DNA of 64,000 nucleotides from Novosphingobium naphthalenivorans NBRC 102051 (lineage in GTDB: Bacteria; Pseudomonadota; Alphaproteobacteria; Sphingomonadales; Sphingomonadaceae), in the NCBI RefSeq assembly GCF_001590985.1, contig NZ_BCTX01000020.1, forward strand, positions 1-64,000, read 5' to 3'. A model generated the notes under the pieces. The model did not search any database, was not told the origin of the DNA, and saw nothing but the letters and a program-made list of their open reading frames with translations. Below are positions 52,973-60,316 of the stretch, piece after piece. A program made the position numbers and the translations under genes. Positions within the stretch are counted from its first letter, which is position 1. Each line of letters opens with the position of its first letter.

Positions 52973-55047
52973 GGGCGTTTCTCCAGATAGCGGTCGAAGA
53001 AGGCGCCGGTAGCCCGGTAACTGGTCAGCCAGTCGGCATAGCGGAAGAAATCGTGCCGTTCGTTCGGGAACGCGAGCTCCTCGAACGGTACGCCGCGCGC
53101 AGTCAGTTCGCGGGCGAGCAGCAGCGACTGGCTGAAATCGACATTCTTGTCGTCATCGCCATGGACGATCAGCACCGGTGAGTGCCAGCGTTCGATCGCG
53201 CCCATCGGAGAAGAATCCCATTGGAGCTGATGCGCCTTTTGCGCTGCCTCGGGCGAGAGCGTCTTTTCCACCGGACGGACCATGGCGTGGACGCCGTGGA
53301 AATCGGCCCCGGCCTTGAACAGGTCGCTGTTCCGCGCCAGCGCCAGCGCCGCCAGATAGCCGCCCCAGCTTCCACCCCAGATACCGATGCGGTCAGGATC
53401 GACATCGCTCTGCGCGGCCAGCCACTGGCCGCCGGCCAGCACGTCGCGGTATTCCGAGGCGCCATCGCGCGCGGTTTCCGGCGCTTCACGGAAAGCGCGG
53501 CCGTAATTGGTGCCGCTGCGGTAGTTCACCGAAAGCACGGTGTAGCCTTGCGCCGCGAAGGCCTGATTCCGGACATAGGCGTTGTTGTAGTAGTACATCG
53601 TCGAATAGCCGGGCAGCATCTGCCGGCGCGGCCCGCCGTGAACGAAGACCAGAGCCGGGCGCTTGCCCGCACCCTTGCCCCGGAATAGCTGCCCATGGAC
53701 TTTCACGCCGTCCGCCGCGGTAAAGACCACCACTTGCGGCTTCACATAGCCCGCGCCCGTGGCGACCGGCTCCAGCGGCTTCATGCCCTCGACCCGCACC
53801 ATATGCGCAGGGTGGACCGCATCGGTCACAGTGGCCGCCAGCACATCGCCGCCGAACACCGGGAAGAAGGCGAACTGGTCTTGCGGCGTCAGGCGCTGCG
53901 GCTTGCCGCCCGCAATCGCCACACGCCATATCTGGCGCGCATCGAGATCGCCGGGATTGGCCGAATAGACCAGCGCATGGCCATCGGGCGAAGGACGGAA
54001 ATTCTCGACCTCGTTTGCCTCGGGCGTGAGGTCACGCGCTTTCGCGCCGCCTTGAGCTGGAACCGTCCAGATGTGCAGCCAGCCGGTCCGCTCCCACGGG
54101 AACAGGAGCTGTCCCGCCGCAGTCCAGAACAGGTTCCGCCCGCGCGTGCCATAGTATTGGCCGCCCTCGCCCTCCGGCGCGGTCCAGACCGTGCGCACCC
54201 CGCCGGTTTCGACATCGGCCACGCGGATCGACCAGAACGAGGCCTCGCTCGCGGAGAGTTCAGCCGGGGGATCGCGGAACTGGATAAAGGCCACTTCGCG
54301 CCCGTCCGGCGAAAAAACCGGGTCCGCCGAATGGCCCAGCGTCATCCCCAGATAGCGCAGGTTCCCCTGCCGCAGATCGAGAACGCCGATCAGGCTGTGC
54401 CCGCTCCGGTATTCGCGGAACACAATGCGAGTGCCGTCAGGAGACCAGCCAAGGTCCACCACCGATCCGGGCACTTTGGCCAGACGGCGCGACGGCTGCC
54501 CGGCGGACCACAGACTGATTTCCCCCTGATGCGTATAGACCACGCGCGTCCCATCGGGGCTGAATGCCGCGCCGTGACCTTCGCCGATGGGCTTGGGAGC
54601 GCCGCTGCCTTTCACATCGAGCAGATAGAGCATCTGGCCCGGCGCTTCCGGCGCGGCGCCGGTGTTCGGCAAACTGTCATCGGGAAATTCCGCATCGCCG
54701 CCACGCACGAACAGCAGGCTGGTTCCATCCGGGCTCAGCGCCAGTTCCGAAATCTCGATCCCGTCGTCCTGCGTGAACCCCGTGCGCTGGCGTCCTTCCA
54801 GCCCGTCCCCGCCGATCCAGATGTTCCGCGCACCGGCCCGGTTCACCACCCAGGCGAAGACCGACGCCTTCGCCGCGCCGGTAAGCCCGCTGGCGAACGG
54901 CAGGGCAAGATTCGCGGTCAGCCTGTCCGAAGCGGGCGCCTCGGCCGCCGCGAGGGCAGAAGCGGAAGAGAGACCTGGAAAACCCGGTGCAAGGGCGGCG
55001 AAAGGCAGCAGCAGTGCTGCGCCAAGGGCAACCGAAGAATGTTTCAT
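52969..55047 (-). CDS. Secreted S9-family peptidase (prolyl oligopeptidase type)
   Basis: 692 aa. Signal peptide, a WD40-like/TolB beta-propeller (repeated SPDGT and SPDGRE motifs through about 420), then the alpha/beta-hydrolase domain with Ser560 in GIWGGSWGGYLAAL, Asp near 632 in HGDDDKNV and His665 in NERHDFF. It resembles dipeptidyl or acylaminoacyl peptidases acting on short peptides. AGGTG precedes the ATG. It is coupled to the amidohydrolase by a 4-base overlap and followed by dacB, forming one leftward operon. Confidence 0.9.
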   Translation of the reverse strand: MKHSSVALGAALLLPFAALAPGFPGLSSASALAAAEAPASDRLTANLALPFASGLTGAAKASVFAWVVNRAGARNIWIGGDGLEGRQRTGFTQDDGIEISELALSPDGTSLLFVRGGDAEFPDDSLPNTGAAPEAPGQMLYLLDVKGSGAPKPIGEGHGAAFSPDGTRVVYTHQGEISLWSAGQPSRRLAKVPGSVVDLGWSPDGTRIVFREYRSGHSLIGVLDLRQGNLRYLGMTLGHSADPVFSPDGREVAFIQFRDPPAELSASEASFWSIRVADVETGGVRTVWTAPEGEGGQYYGTRGRNLFWTAAGQLLFPWERTGWLHIWTVPAQGGAKARDLTPEANEVENFRPSPDGHALVYSANPGDLDARQIWRVAIAGGKPQRLTPQDQFAFFPVFGGDVLAATVTDAVHPAHMVRVEGMKPLEPVATGAGYVKPQVVVFTAADGVKVHGQLFRGKGAGKRPALVFVHGGPRRQMLPGYSTMYYYNNAYVRNQAFAAQGYTVLSVNYRSGTNYGRAFREAPETARDGASEYRDVLAGGQWLAAQSDVDPDRIGIWGGSWGGYLAALALARNSDLFKAGADFHGVHAMVRPVEKTLSPEAAQKAHQLQWDSSPMGAIERWHSPVLIVHGDDDKNVDFSQSLLLARELTARGVPFEELAFPNERHDFFRYADWLTSYRATGAFFDRYLEKRP

Positions 55048-55101
55048 AGCACCTGACTAAGGTGCGGCGCGCATCGCGTGCAAGCACCGGATTTCGCGCT
55101 C

Positions 55102-55116
55102 ATGCCCTGGGGTTAT
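55102..55116. promoter_or_regulatory. Weak DgcR-box-like site upstream of the S9 peptidase gene
   Basis: ATGC-CCTGGGG-TTAT shares the GGGGYTAT half with the stronger boxes and lies about 55 bases upstream of the start at 55047. Both the match and the spacing are less good. Confidence 0.3.
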
Positions 55117-55150
55117 GCCCTCTCGCAGGCTGCGCATGGAACCGGCCGGA

Positions 55151-56182
55151 TCAGGCCCGCGCGTCAAACGCGCGCACCACCGCTTCGCCCGTCTCGGCGC
55201 GCAGTTCGAAGATGCCGCTGTCGAAATGCCGCGTCGGGTGGACGCGGTTGGTCAGCAGGGTCCAGGCAAGGCCGCGCTCGAAGTCGATCCACAGGCCGGT
55301 GCCGGTAAACCCCGTGTGGCCGATGGTCACGGCCGAGCACGCCTGCCCGCCCGACCAGCCCGCGAAGGGCAGTTCCCAGCCGCACGTGCGGTGCTCGTAT
55401 TGCGCGGTGCGGATTTCCTCGATCATCGCCGGAGAAAGAACATCGCCCCGCAGCAGCGCCGCGGCGAAGCCGAGCACACCATCGGCGGTCCCGAACAGCC
55501 CCGCGTGGCCCGGCGCTCCGCCGAGCGCCGCGGCGTTCTCGTCATGCACTTCGCCCTTGAGCACCCGGCCGCGCCACATGCAGCGCTCGGTCGCCACCGC
55601 CGGTCCCGGCGGCGGACCATAGGAAAGCCCCTCTCCCATCGGCCATTCGCCCTGCGGCCAAGCGCTCAGCGGCGCCCCGGTAATCCGCTCGATCGCGATG
55701 CCCAGCAGGATGAAGTTGATGTCCGAATAGACGGGCGGGCCATGGCGCCACTCGCGCTGCAGCACGAAAGCGCGCAGCCGCGCGGGATCGTCGCCATAGG
55801 TATAGACCGGCTCGACCGCCGGAAAGAACGTGCGGTGAGCCAGACAGTCGCGGAACGTCAGCTTGCGCTCGGCCGCGCCAAGCGGATCGTACTGGCGTAA
55901 GTCTGGAATGGCGTCGATAAGCGGCCGGTCGAGATCGAGCCGGCCCTGTTCGGCGAGCTTGAGGATCATGGTCGTCGTCGCGATCACTTTGGAGACCGAG
56001 GCGAGATCGAACCAGTGGTCGCGCGTCAGCTCTTCGGGTTCGGGCTCGCGGGCGGCAAGCCCCGCAAGGCGCACGGCCCTGCCCTCAGCCGTGACCACGC
56101 CCAGCGCCGCGCCCGGAATGCGGCCGCTGGCAACATAGCGCGCGGCGGGCGCGAAGGCCTCTTCGCAGATACTCTCGATCAT
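55151..56182 (-). CDS. Beta-lactamase-fold serine hydrolase
   Basis: 343 aa, no signal peptide, so cytoplasmic. Class C-like motifs: SVSK at 62-65, YSD at 152-154 and HTG at 289-291. These mark beta-lactamase-related esterases, D-aminopeptidases and DD-peptidases (the beta-lactamase/AmpC/PbpX group). The ATG overlaps the ampG stop, so it is made together with the muropeptide permease and probably acts on what AmpG brings in, for example a D-amino acid-containing peptide or ester. GGAAGGGG precedes the start. The exact substrate is not visible. Confidence 0.83.
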   Translation of the reverse strand: MIESICEEAFAPAARYVASGRIPGAALGVVTAEGRAVRLAGLAAREPEPEELTRDHWFDLASVSKVIATTTMILKLAEQGRLDLDRPLIDAIPDLRQYDPLGAAERKLTFRDCLAHRTFFPAVEPVYTYGDDPARLRAFVLQREWRHGPPVYSDINFILLGIAIERITGAPLSAWPQGEWPMGEGLSYGPPPGPAVATERCMWRGRVLKGEVHDENAAALGGAPGHAGLFGTADGVLGFAAALLRGDVLSPAMIEEIRTAQYEHRTCGWELPFAGWSGGQACSAVTIGHTGFTGTGLWIDFERGLAWTLLTNRVHPTRHFDSGIFELRAETGEAVVRAFDARA

Positions 56183-57714
56183 GGGGTTTCCCCTTCCGGA
56201 AGATCCGCCGTGCGTGCCCGGGCCCGTGCAATCACCGGCAGGAAGATGACGGCTGCAAGGCTCAGGCTGCCCGACAGCATGAAGAAGCCGTCATACCCGA
56301 TCTGCGTCTGGATCGCGCCGGCCGCACCGCCCAGCAGGCGCGGCAGCAGGAACGCGAAGCCCGAAAGGAACGCATACTGCGTGCCGGGGTAACGCGGGCT
56401 GACAAGCATCGAGAGATAGACCACGAAGATTGCCCCGGCGAGGCCGTGGCCGAACTGGTCGACCCCAGCCGAGATATAGAGCACGGCGGAAGACGGCTCA
56501 TGCCACCACAGCCATACGAATATCCAGTTGCTGATCGCCGAAGCGAGCGCGCCGAGCGCGAGAGCCGGCACTAGCTTCAACCGGGCCGCCATCAGTCCGC
56601 CGACCGCGACCCCGGCCATGCTGCACACCAGCGCCACCGCGCCGTCCGCCATGCTGATCTGTTCGAGCGAATAGCCGGCCGCATTCCACAGCGGATGCGA
56701 CAGCGTGAGCGTCAGCACATCGCCCATGCGGTAGAACGAGACGAAGGCCAGAACCGGCAGCACCGTGTAGCCATAGCGCCAGAACAGCTCGACATAGGGC
56801 CCGACCAGCCCGTTCATCGTGCGGTCCGCGCCCGGCGGCAGCCGCCGGATACGCGGCAGCGCGAAGGCCAGCGCCACGAAAGGCAGCATGGCAATGCCCA
56901 GCACGATCGGCGTCACGTTGGTCTTGGACGAAAAGCCCGCGCTCTCGGCCGCCGCCAGCACGGCCCAGCCCGCTAGAGCCGTGGCAAGCGCGGCCACCAA
57001 CAGCGTCACGACGCTCACGGCCAGCCCACCCGCCAGCGCGGCGCCGCGTCCGGTCCGGGCATCGGGTTCGGGACGCATCGCCGCCAGGATCGGGAACGGC
57101 AGGAAGGCCGCGACAGCGATGATCAGGTAGGCCCAGGTCCAGTCCAGCAGAGCCGCCGCCAGCACCGCGCCGCTGCCCGCCGCAACCATTGCGCTGCGAT
57201 AGCCCCACAAGTTCGCGGCGACGACCGGCCCCTGCTCCGCCTGCGTCGGCGCGAGCTCGATGCGCCAGCCATCGGCGGCGACTTCCAGTGTCGTGGTCCA
57301 GAATGCCAGCAGGATCGCGAATAGCGCGGTCAGCGGCAGATTGCTGTCGTCCGAAGTGAGCGCCATCGCCACCATGGCCGTGAAGATGCCGAGCTGCGAA
57401 AGCATGATCCAGCTGCGCCGCCGGCCGAAAAAGCCGGAGAAGCCGGGAATGCTGTAGCGGTCCAGCAGCGGCGCCCAGGCGAACTTGAACGTCGGCAGCA
57501 GCGCTACCCAGGCGAAGAAGCCGATGACGACGATGTCCACCCCGTGGCGGGCCAGCCGCAGGGTGAGCACGGCATTGAACATGTAGAACGGCAGACCGGC
57601 CGAAAAGCCGAGCAGAAGATACAGCGCCAGAATGCGCCTGGCCGGTTTGGTGGACGGAACCGCCCTGCCCTGTGTTTCATCGAGGGTCGTGCAACCCGGC
57701 GCCGTCGCTGCCAT
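56179..57714 (-). CDS. ampG: AmpG-type muropeptide permease
   Basis: 511 aa, MFS with 12-14 predicted helices. The first helices carry LYLLLGFSAGLPFYMFNAVL, IGFFAWVALLPTFKFAWAPLLDRY and FGRRRSWIMLSQLG, the AmpG signature. TTLEVAADGWRIE and GVDQFGHGLAGAIFVVYLS also fit. AmpG imports GlcNAc-anhydroMurNAc peptides from the periplasm. Of two ATGs at 57717 and 57714, the second has better spacing to AAGGAGG. A DgcR-like box lies 80 bases upstream. It is co-transcribed with the beta-lactamase-fold hydrolase. Confidence 0.85.
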   Translation of the reverse strand: MAATAPGCTTLDETQGRAVPSTKPARRILALYLLLGFSAGLPFYMFNAVLTLRLARHGVDIVVIGFFAWVALLPTFKFAWAPLLDRYSIPGFSGFFGRRRSWIMLSQLGIFTAMVAMALTSDDSNLPLTALFAILLAFWTTTLEVAADGWRIELAPTQAEQGPVVAANLWGYRSAMVAAGSGAVLAAALLDWTWAYLIIAVAAFLPFPILAAMRPEPDARTGRGAALAGGLAVSVVTLLVAALATALAGWAVLAAAESAGFSSKTNVTPIVLGIAMLPFVALAFALPRIRRLPPGADRTMNGLVGPYVELFWRYGYTVLPVLAFVSFYRMGDVLTLTLSHPLWNAAGYSLEQISMADGAVALVCSMAGVAVGGLMAARLKLVPALALGALASAISNWIFVWLWWHEPSSAVLYISAGVDQFGHGLAGAIFVVYLSMLVSPRYPGTQYAFLSGFAFLLPRLLGGAAGAIQTQIGYDGFFMLSGSLSLAAVIFLPVIARARARTADLPEGETP

Positions 57715-57793
57715 CATTCCTCCTTGGACGGTCGCAGAAGGACAGCGCCCGGCCGCGCTTGTCAACGCCGCCGTGCTGCAATGCGCGCCGTGC

Positions 57794-57808
57794 ATAGCCC
57801 CATGTTAT
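57794..57808. promoter_or_regulatory. Candidate DgcR box upstream of ampG
   Basis: On the ampG strand it reads ATAA-CATGGGG-CTAT, 12 of 15 identical to the box at 47074, and lies 80 bases upstream of the ampG start. Confidence 0.5.
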
Positions 57809-57917
57809 GGCTACGGCGACAGGCTGCGCAGCCATGCCGGAACAACCGGAATTTCTCGAATTGCCCTAGACGCTTACGCGTTCATACCATCCCGCGGACT
57901 GCCATGGGGTCTCTGCA

Positions 57918-58319
57918 TCAACGGCAGCGGATATTGTTCCGGTCAACTTCGCGGCCGATCGCGGCTCCGGCCAGCGCGCCCAGGATCGTTCCAAGTGTTT
58001 CCGATTCATCGGGAGCAATAACATTGCCCAGCACACCACCGGCAATTCCGCCCACGATCAGACCAGTCGTCCCATCGGATCGCCGGCAATAGTAGCGGCC
58101 GTCGCTTCCGCGATAGATCCGGTCGTTCGGACCAAGCCGGTGCTCCTGATAGCGGGAATCCGACCGGTAGTAGCGGCTGGGGTCATAGCTGCCATATCTG
58201 GGATCGGGGCGGTTGTAGTCGTAATTGCGCCAAGTGGACGTGGAAGGCCCGTAGCCTCCATCCGTAGCACATCCGGCCACCATCAGAGCCGCGACCAATG
58301 CCATAGAACCGATACGCAT
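57918..58319 (-). CDS. Glycine-zipper lipoprotein (17-kDa antigen-like)
   Basis: 133 aa. Signal peptide MRIGSMALVAALMVAGC with lipobox, then a Tyr/Arg/Asp-rich stretch (NYDYNRPDPRYGSYDPSRYYR) and a C-terminal glycine-zipper pair of helices (GLIVGGIAGGVLGNVIA and LGTILGALAGAAIG). This is the pattern of the rickettsial 17-kDa surface antigen/SlyB-type outer-membrane lipoproteins. The start at 58319 has AGGAGAAGG just upstream; the longer frame to 58379 is less likely. A structural role in the envelope is inferred. Confidence 0.8.
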   Translation of the reverse strand: MRIGSMALVAALMVAGCATDGGYGPSTSTWRNYDYNRPDPRYGSYDPSRYYRSDSRYQEHRLGPNDRIYRGSDGRYYCRRSDGTTGLIVGGIAGGVLGNVIAPDESETLGTILGALAGAAIGREVDRNNIRCR

Positions 58320-58454
58320 GGACCTTCTCCTGCTATCTTCCCTCCCTGCGAGGGTGGACCCGGGCAAGAGCCTTGTCAAAGTAAACTCCTTGTTAAAAAA
58401 CGCAGATCATCAAGCCACCTTCAATTGCCGGCCGTTATCCGGTAGCGCCCGGCC

Positions 58455-59408
58455 ATGGACAAAGTTGTCATCATCGGCGCAGGCGCCCTGGGGCGTTTTC
58501 TGGCTGCACGGTTTGTTGCGGCAGGTATCGATTGCGTGCTGGTAGGCCGGGAACCCGGCGCGTCCCACCTTCGCACCCATGGGGTCCTGCTTGATACCGC
58601 AGGTGAGATTTCGCGCGTCCTCGTCCCTATCGCAATCGACTGCCACCAGATTGCCGGAGCGGACATCGTGATCCTGTGCACGAAGGCCGGCGATCTCCCG
58701 CAAGCGCTGGACCTGGCCCAGCCGCTTGCCGCCGGACAGGCAGCCTTCGTCACGGTCCAGAACGGGGTCGAAGCCCCTTCGCAAGTGGAAGCCTGCTTCC
58801 CCCGCTCTGCCGTCATGGGCTCTCGCATCCACGGCTTTTTCGAACTGGATGACGGCGTCGTGCGCCATGTCGGCGTGGAGCCCTCAGTGGTCTTCGGCCT
58901 GACGACACCCTTTGGAAGCGAGCGCCTCCGTCAATTCGACACTCTCCTTTCGCAGGCAGGCATCATGCACCGGCGGTCGGACGGCATAGCGATCGAATTG
59001 TGGGAGAAGCTCGTGCTCGCCAGCGCGCTCGGGGGTGTCGGCACGGCGATGGGCCGCAAAGCCGGTGAAATCATGCAGGACGAACAGGGCCGGGCCTTCC
59101 TGGAAGACGCCATGCGCGAAATTGCCAAGGTCGCGGCGGCACGCGGCGTCCCGCTCCCGGATGATTGCGTAGAGCGCACCCTTGCATTCGTTGCCGGGTT
59201 CCCGCCAACGGCGACAACGTCGATGCAACGCGATCTGGAAGCGCGGCGCCCCTCCGAATACGATTGCCAGGTCGGTGCCGTCATCCGCTTGGCCGCCGAT
59301 GCCGGCGAGGATGCGCCCGTCCACCGCCGGATCGATGCCATGATCCGGGCCCGGGGCATAAACGTCTCCTCGGCATCGGAAGAGGCTCCGAGCGATCGGC
59401 CTGAATAG
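58455..59408 (+). CDS. Ketopantoate reductase family protein (PanE/ApbA)
   Basis: 317 aa. N-terminal NADP-binding motif VVIIGAGALGRFLAARFVAAG, then ILCTKAGDLPQAL, QNGVEAPSQVEACFPRSAVMGSRI and, in the C-terminal helical domain, ELWEKLVLASALGGVGTAMGRKAGEI with the catalytic Lys. PanE reduces 2-dehydropantoate in coenzyme A synthesis, but many paralogs have other 2-oxo acid substrates. The monocistronic setting gives no further clue, so panE itself is not claimed. No Shine-Dalgarno is clear before the ATG. Confidence 0.83.
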   Translation: MDKVVIIGAGALGRFLAARFVAAGIDCVLVGREPGASHLRTHGVLLDTAGEISRVLVPIAIDCHQIAGADIVILCTKAGDLPQALDLAQPLAAGQAAFVTVQNGVEAPSQVEACFPRSAVMGSRIHGFFELDDGVVRHVGVEPSVVFGLTTPFGSERLRQFDTLLSQAGIMHRRSDGIAIELWEKLVLASALGGVGTAMGRKAGEIMQDEQGRAFLEDAMREIAKVAAARGVPLPDDCVERTLAFVAGFPPTATTSMQRDLEARRPSEYDCQVGAVIRLAADAGEDAPVHRRIDAMIRARGINVSSASEEAPSDRPE

Positions 59409-59562
59409 GCCCTTGGCTTCCCAAAGGCCCTTCGGCTTTCCATACATTTGCCTGAGCCGCCTTTTCCAAGCCGGACCATGATTGCACTCCAAGGCGCCGC
59501 GTCAGGAAAAATCTGCATTCACCTGCCATTCACCTCTTGAAATCGGCTCGCGAAAGCAAAAA

Positions 59563-59628
59563 TACCGGATGGTACAGAATGGCGCTTGACGCACCACCGC
59601 CTCGCAATATGTACCAGACAGTACAGAA
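59563..59628 (+). promoter_or_regulatory. RND promoter with tandem TetR-type operators
   Basis: TACCGGATGGTACAGAA (59563-59579) and TACCAGACAGTACAGAA (59612-59628) match at 14 of 17 positions, and each holds a small TAC/GTA dyad. The second overlaps the -10 of a promoter TTGACG (59586-59591), 16 bases, TATGTA (59608-59613). A TetR-type repressor is expected; none is encoded in the visible neighbourhood. Confidence 0.55.
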
Positions 59629-59664
59629 CTCAACCATTCGACTCACCGCATTGCAGGAGAGCCG

Positions 59665-59691
59665 ATGATTGAATTCCCCACACCGGTTTGA
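59665..59691 (+). CDS. Candidate leader peptide MIEFPTPV
   Basis: Eight codons and a stop, with AGGAGA four bases before the ATG, the best ribosome site in the region. Its stop codon lies in the loop of the hairpin CACCGG-TTTGA-CCGGTG. It may act as a translation-sensing leader for the efflux genes. It is too short for any family evidence. Confidence 0.35.
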   Translation: MIEFPTPV

Positions 59692-59908
59692 CCGGTGGAC
59701 TTTTGGCGCCTTCCATCCCCCCGCTGGAGGGCTCCTGACAACACGACTGCAACCAGCCGTCATGACGGGCCTCGCCTCGGCGTGCCCGGACGGCTGACAT
59801 GAACCAATTTCCGGCGGCCCTTGCGCCGGAAAACGCCTCGGCGCGCGCCTCGTTCCCCCCGCCCTCCCCCCAAGGGCGCGCGCCGGGCTCTTTCAGGGAG
59901 CACGAAAT

Positions 59909-60316
59909 ATGGCCTTCATCGATTTTGGCGATGCAGCGCACCGGGCCCAGCCCATTCCCTCCGCCGATCTTCCGGCCGATATCCAGACCCTCGGGTTTGC
60001 CGGACCGCTCAGCGTGCTGGAACACCGGGTCATCGAACTGGCCCGTCATGACAGCCTCGAAACGTTGCGCGCGCAGCGCAAGCGGGGCTGGTTTGCCCGG
60101 CTCATCCTCGGCCCGCAGCCGGCTTCGCCGATGCTCGCCAACGAGCGGCTGGAGGCGCTGCGCAGGCTCGCCGTCCACACCTGGCACAAGGGCTATCAAC
60201 TGCCTGCATCCGCGCGGAAGGAAGCTCGCATCGCGGGTTTCAGCGAAGATCAGATCGGCGCCGTCGTCGATACCATCGGGCGCGCCCGCGCCCCTTTCCA
60301 GAGGCTTGCTGCGTGA
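59909..60316 (+). CDS. Small cytoplasmic protein in the RND operon
   Basis: 135 aa, starting MAFIDFGDAAHRAQPIPSAD, no signal peptide or membrane helix. A helical middle (LSVLEHRVIELARHDSLETLRAQRKRGWFARLILG) and end (NERLEALRRLAVHTWHKGYQLPASARKEARIAGFSEDQIGAVV) are basic. I do not recognise a family. GGGAG lies about eight bases before the ATG, and the adaptor's GTG overlaps its stop, so it is produced together with the pump and may regulate or assist it. Confidence 0.7.
   Translation: MAFIDFGDAAHRAQPIPSADLPADIQTLGFAGPLSVLEHRVIELARHDSLETLRAQRKRGWFARLILGPQPASPMLANERLEALRRLAVHTWHKGYQLPASARKEARIAGFSEDQIGAVVDTIGRARAPFQRLAA

Larger units (their letters stand above)
59409..59908. other. 500-bp leader and control region of the RND operon
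   Basis: No long gene. It contains tandem operators, a promoter, a leader peptide frame with its own ribosome site, and two hairpins: CACCGG/CCGGTG (59681-59697) and AGCCGTC/GACGGCT (59755-59795). From the predicted transcription start near 59620 the untranslated leader would be nearly 290 bases, unusually long. Confidence 0.5.

Noticed and set aside
51083..52990. 635-aa plus-strand frame
   Set aside because: Antisense of the amidohydrolase gene, with shadow composition (Arg/His/Asp-rich).
59762..59797. Second mini-frame MTGLASACPDG in the RND leader
   Set aside because: No ribosome site, and it lies within a hairpin arm, so it is probably structural.
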